From: Beta vulgaris subsp. vulgaris
Lineage: Eukaryota; Streptophyta; Magnoliopsida; Caryophyllales; Amaranthaceae
Reading direction: 5' to 3'
DNA: 64,000 nt
NCBI RefSeq assembly: GCF_026745355.1
Contig: NC_079209.1
Location: 36,024,200 to 36,088,199 of the forward strand
Both the position numbers and the translations under genes were made by a program. Below are positions 11,519 through 23,100 of the stretch, piece after piece. Within the stretch, counting starts at the first letter, position 1, and every line of letters starts with the position of its first letter. The notes under the pieces are model-generated. The model was not told the DNA's origin, did no database searches, and saw only the letters and a program-made list of their open reading frames with translations.

Positions 11519-13240
11519 CGTATGCGTCGCGTCAGTTGAAACCTTATGAGGCCAATTACCCTATCCATGATCTAGAGTTAGCTGCTATCATGTTTGCCTT
11601 GAAAATTTGGAGACATTACCTTTGTGGGGCAACCTGTAAGATATTTACCGACCATAAGAGTTTGAAGAGCATTTTCACCCAGAAAGACCTTAATATCAGG
11701 CAGAGAGGTGGTTTGAGTTGATTAAGAACTATGACATAGACATCCAATATCATGAAGGGAAAGCAAATGTAGTTGCCGATGCCTTAAGTAGAAAGTCAAG
11801 ACATAGCATAAGTGCCTTAGTAGTTCCTAAGAAATTGTGTCGAGATATGCAAAGGCGTAGCCTTGAAATCTTAAATCCTGGGGAGAGTGGGGCAAGATTG
11901 AGCGCCTTATCATTGGGATTGTCAGTTTTCGACGAGATCAAAGAGGGTCAAGTTGGAGATGAGCACCTAAATAAGATTAAGGAGAAGATGAAGCTAGGTA
12001 AGGAAGTCAATTTTAAGATCCATGATGATGGAAGTTTGAGGTTTAAGGGAAGGTGGTGTGTACCACGAAAATGTGATGAGCTTAAGAAACGTCTTTGGGA
12101 TGAGCGGAATAACACTCTGTATTCGGTGCACCCTGGAGGTGACAAGATGTATAAAGACCTTTAAGAGATTTATTGGTGGCCAAATATAAAGCGTGAGGTC
12201 ACTAAATATGTAAGTGTCTAACCTGTCAGAAAGTGAAGATAGATCATAAGAGACCCATGGGGAAGGTTCAATCCTTAGAGGTTCTTAGAGGTTCCTAGAT
12301 GGAAGTGGAATTCCATTTTAATGGATTTTGTGACTGCTTTGCCTAGGACGAGAAATGGCAAAGATACTATTTGGGTTGTTGTGGACCGTCTAACGAAGTC
12401 TGCGTATTCACACCAATTAAAGAGACATGGAAAAAGAAACAACTGGCGAAGACATATATTGAGCATGTAGTGAGATTGAATGGGGTTCCACAAGATATTA
12501 TTTCTGATCATGATTCGAGATTCCTCTCGAAATTTTGAGAAAAACTCCAATTGAATCTTGGGACAACATTAAAAATAAGTACTGCCTTTCATCCTGCAAC
12601 TGATGGTCAGACTGAGAGGACTAAGAAAACTATTGAAGATATGTTGAGAGCGTGCGCTACTGATTTCCAAGGTAGTTGGGAAGACCAATTACACATGATT
12701 GAGTTTTCATACAACAATAGTTATCCGGCGAGTATTAAGATGACACCTTTTGAGAGACTACATGGAAGGAAGTGTAGAAGTCCCATTTGCTGGAATGGTT
12801 TCATTGAGAATATAGTATTGGGGACAAAATTTATTGAGGTGATTGTTACGAATGTCAAAATGATTCAGGCTAGAATTCAAGCTGCTCAAGATAGGCAAAA
12901 GAGTTATGTCGATTTAAAGCGACGAGAAGATGAATTCGCAGTAGATGAAAAAGTGTTTATGAAAGTATCACCAACTAAGGGAGTGATGAGATTTGGGGAA
13001 AAGGACAAATTATGTGTCAAATATGTAGTTCCATATGAGATTTTGCAAAGAAATGGTAAGGTAGCTTATAGATTGGCTTTTACAATAGAGTTTGAGAAGA
13101 TGCACGGTGTGTTTCATATTCCCAACTCAAGCGTTATATCCCTGATGAGCGTCACGGTTTGGAGCCTGAGCGGATCCAAATCGATAATAGCCTCACATAC
13201 AAGGAAAGGCCTGTGAAAATTCTTGATAAGAAGGTGTGTA
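11519..13240 (+). pseudogene. Gy1 RNase H and integrase remnant
   Basis: It continues the host pol after the solo LTR. RNase H blocks are [31 protein letters not shown] and FTDHKSL, with a frameshift near 11715, followed by [19 protein letters not shown]. Integrase blocks are the zinc-finger part (CLTCQKVK), the core ([42 protein letters not shown]) and a GPY/F-like KYVVPYEI. Stops and frameshifts occur at about 12162, 12297 and 12537. The carboxyl tail is cut at 13240 by a CACTA and resumes at 14656. Confidence 0.85.
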
Positions 13241-14655
13241 CACTAGTAGAATAATTGCTCATTGCTGCGGTGATATTGTTGCGGTTTTACCCATACGGAG
13301 CAATATATCACGTAAAAAGAAAAGGAAAAACATAAAATAACCATATTGCTACGGTTTCGGCAGAAAACTGCAGCAATATGGTTTCAACGAAATTATTTTG
13401 ACTATTTAACCAAACATATTGTTGCGGTTTCTAGCAAGAACCGCATCAATATATTAAAATAATATGAAAAAAATATTTTTTTTAATATATTGTTGCGGTT
13501 TTTTCCAGAACCGCGGCCATAGGTCCTTAAAAAGTATTTAAAGCTGCTAGGGTTATAACCCCATCTCTCTCACCCTCACACATCACCCTCACACGTCGTT
13601 TTCACCTCTCTTATGTTCTCACCTCACTTTGTCTATCTCAATTCTCGCCGGCGTTGCCTCTCACCTCTCTAATCCTCCCAACTCACATTGTCTTTCTCAT
13701 CCTCGCAATTCTGGCCAACGTTCTTCATCTGCTCGCCTCATTCTTTATCTTCCTCGCCGACATCTTTAAAGAATCGGCGGTTTGTTCTTCACCTGCTCGT
13801 TGGCGTTGGCTCATCTCGAGATTTTCTCGTCGTCGTTTCAAGATGGCGAAGCAATGCAGTTTCAATCGTAGTCGGTTCTCAGCGTTGTTTTCTTCTCCCT
13901 CTCTTTCGTCCTCACCATGGTGAAGCACCGCAGCTTTTCGACCTCCATTTTCGGCCTCCGACGAAGCCAAATTCGTCTCTAGATTTTTGTTTCTTTTTTA
14001 TTTTTTTAATTTCCTTTTTTTAAGATCTGTCTGTTGCTATTTTTTCGTTTAAGAACGTTTTTTTTTTGTTGCTTTTCATTTCTTTTTAGATCTGTTTGTT
14101 GCTTTTTTTTCATTTTAGATCGTTTTTTTCGTTGCTTTTTCATTTTTTGTTTTAGATCGTTTTTTTTATCAGTTTTTTTAGATATGTTTATTGGTTTTTT
14201 TAGATCGGTTTTTCGTTGCCTTTTCATTTTCATTTTATTCTTTTGTAATATTGATGTAATTAGATTTTTCATCTTTATATATTAATGAGATTCATATATG
14301 CCATTTCATCTTTAGTTTGTCTACGAATTTGGTGGATAGTGAATCGGTTAGTAGTCTGGTTTTAATATTTCAAATTCAATTCGCAAATGCAAAACAAAAA
14401 GAAAAATACCTATACCAGGACATATTGTTGCGGTTTGGCTAGAAACCGCAGCAATATACTGGATTTCTCTGACATAAAATAATAATATTGCTGCGGTTTA
14501 CGTTAGAAACCGCAGCAATATGTTGAAATATTGATGTGATGAAAAACCGCAGAAATATATTATTTACCTATTGCTGCACCCTTAATTGCTACGTGGCCAA
14601 AATCGCTGCAATAGGCCACTTAATGACCGCAGCAATAAGAATTTATTCTACTATA
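13241..14655. mobile_element. Non-autonomous CACTA, family D copy 2
   Basis: It starts CACTAGTAGAATAATTGC and ends with (reverse complement) TATAGTAGAATAAATTC. The flanks are GTA (13238-13240) and GTA (14656-14658). Removing the element and one GTA restores the host codons K-V-C-T-R-N-K. It has the same subterminal AACCGCAGCAATA motif (13260-13520 and 14425-14640) and the same pyrimidine/T-rich interior as the copy at 9796-11278. Frames at 13654-14285 are low-complexity Ser/Phe-rich translations. Confidence 0.87.
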
Positions 14656-14805
14656 GTACACGCAATAAGGATGTAAATATCGTGAAAGTGCTTTGGTCTA
14701 ACCATGAGTCTGAAGATACAACTTGGGAAGCCAAAGATGAAATGAAGAAGTATCCAGATTTGTTCCTTGAGGTGAGTTACGAGGGTGTAACTCGTTTTCT
14801 TTAAG
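14656..14805 (+). pseudogene. Gy1 integrase carboxyl tail (chromodomain-like)
   Basis: This short remnant is the end of the Gy1 integrase after the CACTA insertion. It reads RNKDVNIVKVLWSNHES and TTWEAKDEMKKYPDLF, the KVLWxNH...TWExEDEM block that ends chromovirus integrases (chromodomain-like). The frame stops at 14802-14804. Downstream, 14806-15069 is noncoding and leads to the polypurine tract. Confidence 0.8.
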
Positions 14806-15061
14806 AAGGGTAGAATGCGATAGAATTTCGCGCTTTGACCTAATTTTATTATTTTTATGCTTATTTTGGCGATTTGCACATGTTGGTGCAAAATAAATAG
14901 ATTCTCCGCATGGAAAGTGTGTTCAGGAGTAACACAAGTGATTTTTAAAGTTGGTAAAGTGTGCACATAAGTGGCACAAGTATTTCTCAAATGAAAGTTG
15001 TGTTTAAAATTTTTGAAAATATGTGAGTTTTCTTGTCAAGTTTCAGGACAAAACTTCTTTT

Positions 15062-15069
15062 AAGAGGGG
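15062..15069 (+). other. Gy1 polypurine tract
   Basis: AAGAGGGG directly precedes the LTR start TGTAATCCC and is preceded by AGGACAAAACTTCTTTT, the usual end of gypsy internal regions. It would prime plus-strand DNA synthesis. Confidence 0.75.
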
Positions 15070-16261
15070 TGTAATCCCTCGTAAATTAATGAATTTTATA
15101 AATATATTTAAATGTATAGATATTTATATTTAAATATAATTTAGTATTGAAATGATTTATTTCTTTAAAAGGTTGACTATTTGAAAGTCAACGGAGAATT
15201 ATTTTTAATGATTTAAAGAGTTAAAATATTTTATTTAGGCATGCTTTAAAAAATATTTAAAATACTTTTTGGATTAGGAAAAGGACTATTTAGGTTAAGA
15301 AAAGGACTCCTAGTTAGGTATGGGGACCCTAACACTAATTTCATTAATCATTAAACTCTATTTGAGCTCAATCACCTTTTCCTAAGCCCACAAGGGAAAC
15401 AAATATAAACCCTATATATCCCATATTTTCCCACACAATTACTTTCTCTCTCTTCTTTCCTCCAAATTTCTGGCCCCCTTCACTAGTAGAAAAGAGTCCA
15501 TCCGATGAGGTTAAAATCGAGCTTACTGATGCGGGTTTGGTCCGCATCGGATGGAATCGCAGCAGGTATAAAATATTTACTGATGCGGTCCAAAACCACA
15601 TCAGTAAATTATTTACTGATGCGGTTTTGAACCGAACCGCAGGATTAAGCATTGATTTTAATTTAAAAAAAATACGCACCACCCTCAGTAGGTGGCAGGG
15701 CACTTTGTGCGAACAAATTACAAATCATGATATCCTAATGTAAAAAACACAAAAACCACCACAATCTAATCTCATTATTATGAATATACAAAATTATACA
15801 AACCAAATATACAAAATTATAAACACAGTAATTATACAAAAATACGAAGTTCACAAAATTATAAACACAGAAACCATATAAACAAACAAAAATTACAAAC
15901 CAAATATACAAATTACTGAACTAAATAAAATAAATATACGAAAACAAAATCAAAACGACCATTAACAAAATACGAAAAAAAACGGAAGCCTTACTACAAA
16001 AAAAATCTAGATCTAGAATTACAAACGTTTTTTAGGCGGCGACGAGCACTTCTTGAGGCGGCAACGAGCACTTGTCGACGGCAAAAATTGAGAGAGGAGA
16101 TGACAATGACGAGAGACAAGAGACGAGTAAACAACGAACAAGCGAATCGTCGGTGAACAACAACCATTGTTGGTCTTCATTGATGAAAGAATCGCTGGTG
16201 AACAACGAACAAATGAAAACAACGAACGAATGAAAACCTAAAAAAACGTTGTTGTTGAGAG

Positions 16262-17225
16262 CAGGAGCGGATCTACTTAGTAACAAGGGGTAGCATAAAA
16301 AACAAAAAAAAAAACGCTGGAACAAAAAACAAAGAAACAAATATATATACAATATCGAGCAATATGTTACAGATAAAATGAGTTTGGCGCGGTGGTAAGA
16401 GCGCGTTTCCCACGACCTGAAGGTCTCGAGTTCGACTATTGCTTGTGAATTTTCGTTGTTTTTAGTATTTTTTTTTTGTTCATTTTCTTTTTTCCTTTTC
16501 CTTTTGCCCTTTTTTCGTTTTTTTCCTTTTTCTTTTATTTTTCCTATGTCTCTAATTTTCATCTTCCACAATTACACTTGTAAATTTAAACAATATAACA
16601 CTTCGTATTACAACAAACTTTATTCTAATTATAGTTTTTTTCCTTGCTTTTTCTTTTATTGTTCCTATGTCCCTAATTTCCCATCTTCCACAATTACACT
16701 TGTAAATTTAAACAATATAACACTTCATATTACAATAAACTTGATTCTAATTATAATTATCTTTCATTATATTATAATACTCTACACTCTCCTAATTTCG
16801 AATAAAAAGGTTCAACTTTTTATTAATCACATATTATAAAGAGAATCTTTTTGATTTTTTTTGATATAGTACCCATGTATTTTTCCATTTTCTACACTGT
16901 ATTCCGAGTATTTTTTCTTTTTCGAATGGTAGCTTTGAATTTTTTTTATTCTATATTGTACCCCTCTGTTAAATCAACTTTATGTTTTTCATTAGTTTCT
17001 TATTTTTAGTTCTTCAAAGAAAATTCTTCGGCTTGATAAGGGATACGACAGAGTAGTAGGGTACGTAGAGTTTTTACAGGAATATGTGAACCATATAATA
17101 ATATAATGTCGTGTTTTTAAAAGGGTTATAAGTGTAGGTTAACGTAAATTATATTCTATATTAATACCGTTATTTGGTTAGTTATACTACGCTACCCCTG
17201 AATGAAAATCCTGGCTCCGCCACTG
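16262..17225. mobile_element. hAT-type element with CAGTGGCGGAGCC-like tips
   Basis: It starts CAGGAGCGGATCTACTTAG and ends (reverse complement) CAGTGGCGGAGCCAGG. It is flanked by perfect 8-bp duplications GTTGAGAG at 16254-16261 and 17226-17233, as expected for hAT. Both ends share a GGGGTAGC block 20-30 bp in. The interior is AT-rich with a duplicated TTACACTTGTAAATTTAAAC segment (about 16573 and 16695), a tRNA-like segment (16385-16439), and no transposase. Confidence 0.85.
16385..16439 (+). other. tRNA-like sequence (possible Pol III A/B boxes) inside a hAT element
   Basis: TGGCGCGGTGGTAAGAGC (16385-16402) resembles a tRNA D-arm/A box, and GGTCTCGAGTTCGACTAT (16422-16439) contains the B-box core GTTCGA. 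The two are about 30 nt apart. A full cloverleaf cannot be drawn, so it is a tRNA pseudogene or SINE head, not a tRNA gene. Confidence 0.55.
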
Positions 17226-18653
17226 GTTGAGAGAGGTAAGGGGAGGGGGCGGATGAGAGAGGGAAGGGGAGGGAGTTCAGGGTTTCATTGAGGAGGTAAG
17301 GGGAGGGGGCGGATGAGAAAAGGAAGAGGAGGGAGTTCAGGGTTTAAGTGAGGAGAGGGGGCGGAGGAGAGAGACTAGAGGGAGTGGGCTGGGGGGTTTA
17401 AATGGGAGTGTGCTGAGGATTATAAGTGGGATAGGGATTATAAGTGGGCTGCGTTTATTTTATTTTTTTTGAAAAATAGAAAATCTGATGCGGTCCACCA
17501 AACCGGATCAGATTTTCAAAAACCGCATCAGTTTGTTTAACCTGATGCGGTCCACAAGAGGACCGCATCAGATTTTCCTTCCAGTTTTCCTTCCTATTTT
17601 TTATTTCATTTTCTGATGCAATTTTGCAAAAAACGCATTTGTTACTAAGTGACATATAAGGTTTTTCCCACTAGTGCTCACTCTTTCTTCTCTCTCACGT
17701 TTTCCTTTCTTCTTCCACACGTTACTCCTCCTCGATAACTGCACCCTACTCCCCTTGTTGGCTGTCGCCAACATCGGTTGCCAGCCACCGTCTCCCCTCG
17801 GCGGCATGTTGATCTCATTTCTATCTTTCTTGGTTTGATTACATTTCTTCCTCCTCGAGTTTTTTTAGTTTTAGTTATGTTTTAAAGATTTTTTAGTTTG
17901 ATTGTGTTTAAAAGTTTTAGTTTGATTTAAGTACGAATCTAATATTATATAGTTTATGTATTTAAGAAATTAAAATTCCGATTTACTTATGACGTTTAGA
18001 TTGGATTTTTGATCATCAAAGCATGGATTTTTAGGGTTTTAAAGATGGGAAAATCAAAGTAGTATGTTATAGTTTATGAAATTGATTATTCTTATAAGCT
18101 TAATATGTTTAAGCATGTTTAAAAGCAGTTTTAATATATTATATGTTGCTGGAATTTTAAAAAGGGTATTGTCGTTGGAGTTTTAGGGGTTTTAATGACT
18201 AGTATAGTAGTACTATACTAGGAGGTACTAGTAATTGAAGTTTTAATGATGGAAAGTATTTTTGAACAATTTTAAAGAGGGTTTAAAATATTGTAAGGTT
18301 GTTGGGAATTATTTGCTTGAACATTGATTATTGGTTATGTTGATTATTATTAGGCAGAGAATTCGTTTTAGGCGACTTTTAAGGTTGTGAACGTAGCCAC
18401 CTCATTTGTCTACACAAGGTACATACATACATATGTGTTGATGTGCTCTGTATCATGCTTTTAAGGATGAAATCATGTAGTATCATGTATAGGAACTATT
18501 TTGAGTTCATATATGTATGATTCCTATTGTATTGAATTTGCATGTTTTGTGCCGTTTTGTGAAACATGATGATTATGAGATTATATTATGTTTGTATGGA
18601 AGATTGATGCAAGCATATGGTTGGGAACTTTAATTTATTAATTAACATTGGGA

Positions 18654-18878
<225 letters not shown>

Positions 18879-18897
18879 ATCATGATTGAATCATGTT

Positions 18898-20052
18898 TGT
18901 TGTATTCACTATTTTGATGATGACAAATAATTATCTTTGATTAATTTAGTTTCTTTTATTTCGTGTGTTATTATATTTATTTATTTTATTTCGTGTTATT
19001 AGACTTATTTATTTTTGTTTTATTTTATCTTATAATCTAGATTTGTTATTTTCTCTTAGGTTTATTATTTTATATCACAAATATTATTTTTAATAACTTA
19101 TGGAGAATTGACTAGGAGTTTAATCAAAAATTAAGTTGTTAACTTTATTTGTGTTTGTGACCAATGATTAATTTTATGGACGTTAATTTGTGAAAATATA
19201 TGAATCCATAATGCTCTTGGAAGTTAGTATATGGGAAGGAATTGAATTAGTTATTTGATGAGAAGCTTTCGAAGGGACTAACTTCCAACACCTAAAAAGA
19301 AGGGATGTTGAAGTAGTTCCTAGATTTTAGGAACTACAACAACCCACAACAGCCCACCTACTTCTAAGGCGTGTAATCGTGACTGAAGATCCGGAACAAC
19401 AACAGCATAACTCCCAACGGATTCACCAACGGCTAGAAAGTGGATGAGTAAGGCTGAAATTCAGCTCCCACTATGTTCGTGGAGAAGATCATAGGGAAAT
19501 TTGTTATCTACAAATAGTTGTGTGTAACGAACTTAATAGTTAAGCTTTCATAATGTTATTGTAATATTTTCTGTGAAAGTGTTTTCGGTTTTATCTCTTC
19601 TTTCATTATTATTCACTGTATTAGAGATTGGGTAGTGTGAAACAAAATCTGTAATCATTTCGAGAAAAAAGAAAGAGAAAGAAAGAGAGAAAAGAAAGAC
19701 TTCGAGTGAAGTCAAGAGAGAAAGTCACTTGTTCAGGGGGAAGAAGGTGACAGGGAACAAGTTCCTAGAGGAACAGAAAAGGTCCAAGATTAGGTTGTAC
19801 AAAAGAGAGTCTTTTGGCCTAAGTATATTAAAGAGAATTGAGTCAAAATCCCTCGTGGTCAAGATTTTTCTTCCTTTTGGGCCTAGGAAGTTTTCTTTGT
19901 AAAAATTCTCGTGTTCTTATTTCTTTCAAGTTTATGTACTTATCTCTTTCTTAGATAAAGATTCTTTTATTTCCGCAAAAAGTTAGAAAATCTCTCCAAC
20001 TACAATTCACCGCCCCTCTTGTAGTTGCTCAAGTGTTTGTACTCGACTAGCA
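18898..20052 (+). repeat. Copia 5' LTR
   Basis: 1155 bp, TG...CA. By eye it differs from the 3' LTR at roughly 30 positions in the first 650 or so bp, and it lacks a block of about 30 bp duplicated near the start of the 3' copy. This implies the insertion is not recent. Confidence 0.92.
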
Positions 20053-20054
20053 AT

Positions 20055-20070
20055 TGGTATCAAAGCCCGG
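20055..20070 (+). other. Copia primer-binding site (iMet tRNA)
   Basis: TGGTATCAAAGCCCGG lies 2 bp after the 5' LTR and matches the common plant iMet-tRNA site TGGTATCAGAGC with one change. Confidence 0.85.
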
Positions 20071-20115
20071 TTCCTCCAAAATCAGCTAACCCTGAGGAGC
20101 TAGTACCTGGTAATC

Positions 20116-21890
20116 ATGAAAACTACGGGAGAAAGATTGGATGGAGGTTACTCAACTCAACGTCCACCTATGTTTAATGGCAAGCATTATCCATACTGGA
20201 AGAACCGTATAGAAATCTTCATCAAAGCTGAGAACTATCAAGTTTGGAGAGTGATAGAAATTGGTGACTTTGAAGTCACTGAGAAAAACAAAAAAGGTGA
20301 GACCATCCCTAAACCTCTCTCAAAATATTATAAAGATGATTTCGACAAGATGGAGATAAACAATCTAGCCAAGAAGATTCTCCACTGTGGTCTTGGTCCC
20401 ATGAACACAATAGAATCATGGGATGCAAATCTGCCAAGCAGATGTGGGAACTTCTACAGGTTACTCATGAAGGAACAAGCGAAGTCAAAAGATCGAAGAT
20501 AGACATGCTCATGCACAGGTATGAGTTATTTCAGATGAAGCCTAAGGAGTCAGTTCATGATATGCCTCACTAGGTTCTCCAACATCATCAATGAGCTTGA
20601 CTCCCTAAGAAAGGCTATCACTCTAGAAGAACAAGTACGGAAAGTACTTAGGAGTTTCCCACAGGATGACAAATGGATGTCAAAAGTTACGGGCCTGCAA
20701 GAAACCAAAGATTTCACCACCTTCAATATTGAACAACTTGCAGGTTCCTTGTTGACTCATGAGCTGCATCTAGGAACTCATGAGGTTGACCCTGGTAGAC
20801 CTAAAGCTTTGGCTCTCAAATCGGAAGAACAAGATGATTTAGAAAGTAATGATGAGGAAGCATCATTGATCGTGAAAAAGTTTAAGAAATTCTTTAACAA
20901 GAATTATAAAGGGAAAAACACGAAAAAGTCTGCAAAGTCAAGCTGTCATAAGTGTGGAAATCCTGATCACTTTATAAAGGAGTGTCCACTTTGGGAAAAT
21001 GACAAAGGTAAAGGTAAATACAAGGAGAAAGGAAAGGAACAACATAAACCTTTCTCAAAAGTTGATATGAGAAGGGCCATGGTTGCTGCCTGGGAGAATC
21101 AGACTCTGACGAGGAGCAGGAACAACCTGAAGAGGAAACAGCTCATCTGTGTCTCATGGCGAAGACAGATGATGAAAAAGACTTGCCAAACAATAAGGTA
21201 CGTGTTAATGTTATTGAAGAAGAGTTAAAAGAATTTTCAAAGAATCAACTAATAAAACTACTTTTGGAAACTTTGGATGACTACAAGGCAATCTGCATTA
21301 GAGAAGAAAATCTAGTGAAAGCCTTGGAAGTCACCAAAGAACATTCGACTTGGTTTAAAACAGTAAATGCAAACATTAAGGAAAGATTCTTTGAAGTTTT
21401 TGATGAAAACCGACGTATTCGAGAAGCTTTTGAAAATGCTAGAAATGAAATTATTTCTTGAATATGGAGATGGCTGAATTGAGACTATTTGTTCCTGAAG
21501 GAATCAACTCCTCTATAAATAGTAGATCCGATTTCGAAAAATTAAAGTTCGAACATGATGAAGTGTTAAATGAATATCTGGTACTTAAAGGGAAATTGGA
21601 ATCTTCAAGAACAAAACTTCTGATCCAGTGAGTTGGATACAAAAGTATAAAAATGAAGGAAGGAATGGATTAGGTTTCAATCACAAGAAGAAAAACAAAA
21701 TGAAAAAATATGTTGATCTTCCAAGCAGCGAGTATGTTCTTACTGTGGGAACAGTGGTCACTTAGTGTCTGACTGTTCCTCCAGAGAAGAACATATTGAG
21801 ATGAACACTCGCTTAGTTAAGCAAGTGTGGAAAGTTAAGAGAAATACAAGCCCGACAGAGGAACCCAAGTCAGACTGGGTTCCTACCACT
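20116..21890 (+). pseudogene. Copia gag remnant (SIRE-like)
   Basis: It encodes the capsid and nucleocapsid. It starts at MKTTGERLDGGYS (20116), followed by RPPMFNGKHYPYWKNRIEIF, the usual plant copia gag opening. The stop and frameshift after LLMKEQAKSKDRR (20502) continue in other frames: VRKVLRSFPQDDKWMSKV, zinc knuckle CHKCGNPDHFIKEC (20944-20985, CX2CX4HX4C), a charged segment (21156-21461), and a second knuckle CSYCGNSGHLVSDC (21735-21776). Two knuckles in a long gag fit SIRE-type elements. At least three frame breaks make it non-functional. Confidence 0.85.
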
Positions 21891-21893
21891 GAC

Positions 21894-22360
21894 TAATTGT
21901 TTTGGATACAGGCTAAAGTGAGGGGGAACAACCTGTGGTACCTCGATAGCGGTTGTTCTAAACACATGACTAGAGATAAAAATAAATTTCTCTCGCTTTC
22001 AGCCTATGATGGAGGAACTGTGACATTTGGAGACAATCTTACAGGTAATATTGTAGCTGTAGGTAAGGTAGGAAAGTCTAAGTCACATTCCATAGATAAT
22101 GTATTTTTGGTCGAGGGTTTGAAAAACAATCTACTTAATATCTCTCAATTTTGTGATAAAGGGAACAATGTGAAGTAACTGATGAGTGTTGTGTAGTAAG
22201 TGATACAGGAACAGGAACCAAGATTCTGGAAGGAACTAGGAAGGGAAACACTTATGTTGTTGACCTAAACCTGGTTCCTAGGAACAATCTAACTTGTTTA
22301 AGTGCTGTCGACAATGAACCACTTCTTTGGCATAAAAGGTGTGGTCACGCAAGTATGACC
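21894..22360 (+). pseudogene. Copia protease and GAG-pre-integrase remnant
   Basis: The open stretch 21897-22178 contains the retroviral-type protease active site in WYLDSGCSKHMT (about 21936-21971; DSG motif) and LKNNLLNISQFCDKG, the usual end of this region. A stop/frameshift at 22176 follows. The GAG-pre-integrase part continues in another frame with WHKRCGHASM near 22330, where the His/Cys zinc-binding residues begin. Confidence 0.85.
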
Positions 22361-23100
22361 TTGCTTTAGAAGCTAAGTGGTAAGGACTTAGTTGTTGGTT
22401 ACCAACAATCAAGGTCTCAAATCATGAAGTTTGTGGACCATGTGCAAAAGGAAAACAAGTTAGATCCTCGTTCAATCCAAAGAAGATGGTAAGCACACAA
22501 AGTCCTCTTGAATTGATTCATATGGACTTATGTGGCCCTGTTCAAATCTAAAGCAGATCTGGTAAGAGATATGTACTTGTTATAGTTGATGATTTTTCAA
22601 GATACACTTGGGTTATTTTTCTTCATAGCAAAGATGAAACATTTGAGGAATTTGTAAACTTTGCTAAAAGAACACAAAGAATAAGTGGTTTTAAAATTAA
22701 GCATTTGTGTTCTGATCATGGTAAGGAGTTTGAAAACTCCATTGATGAGTTTTGCAGTAATGAAGGAATGGACCACAACTTCTCAGCTCCTAGGAACCTA
22801 TAACAAAATGGCGTGGTGGAGAGAAGAATCGTACTTTGGAGGACATGGCAAGAACAATGATAATGCCAGCAATCTTCCGAAGAACTTCTGGGCTGAAGCA
22901 GTGAACACGACGTGCTATATCATTAATAGAGTCATGTTGAGACTCATTGTCTTGAAGACCCCTTACGAGCTACTTAAAGGAAAAAAACCCAATATCTCAT
23001 ACTTTAGAATCTTTGGTTGTAAATGTTTTGAACACAACAATGGTAAAGACAATTTAGGAAAGTTTGATGCTAGAAGTGATAGGCTGTTTTTATAGGATAT
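22361..23100 (+). pseudogene. Copia integrase remnant
   Basis: The DDE integrase inserts element DNA. Visible blocks are CGPCAKGKQ (about 22435, zinc-binding CxxC), LIHMDLCGPVQ (first catalytic Asp), GKRYVLVIVDDFSRYTWV, LCSDHGKEFEN (second Asp, about 22705-22740), NGVVERR (catalytic Glu), and ILPKNFWAEAVNTTCYIINR. Stops at about 22551 and 22801 and frameshifts near 22680 and 22800 break it. Confidence 0.82.

Larger units (their letters stand above)
15481..17676. mobile_element. Non-autonomous CACTA, family E (CTGATGCGGTCC)
   Basis: The tips are CACTAGTAGAAAAGAGTCC and (reverse complement) CACTAGTGGGAAAAACC. The flanks are CTT (15478-15480) and CTC (17677-17679), a 3-bp duplication with one change. 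Subterminal repeats TACTGATGCGGTxx / CCGCATCAGTA lie at 15520-15640 and 17480-17640. A hAT element (16262-17225) is nested within. The interior otherwise holds AT-rich and GA-rich sequence (17226-17440) without a recognisable gene. Confidence 0.82.

Noticed and set aside
13654..14285. Several Ser/Phe/Lys-rich frames
   Set aside because: Low-complexity pyrimidine or T-rich interior of a CACTA; overlapping frames on both strands without motifs.
16032..16839. Frames of 179 and 127 residues
   Set aside because: They cross the hAT/CACTA boundary at 16262 and consist of Lys/Asn- or Phe-rich low-complexity sequence.
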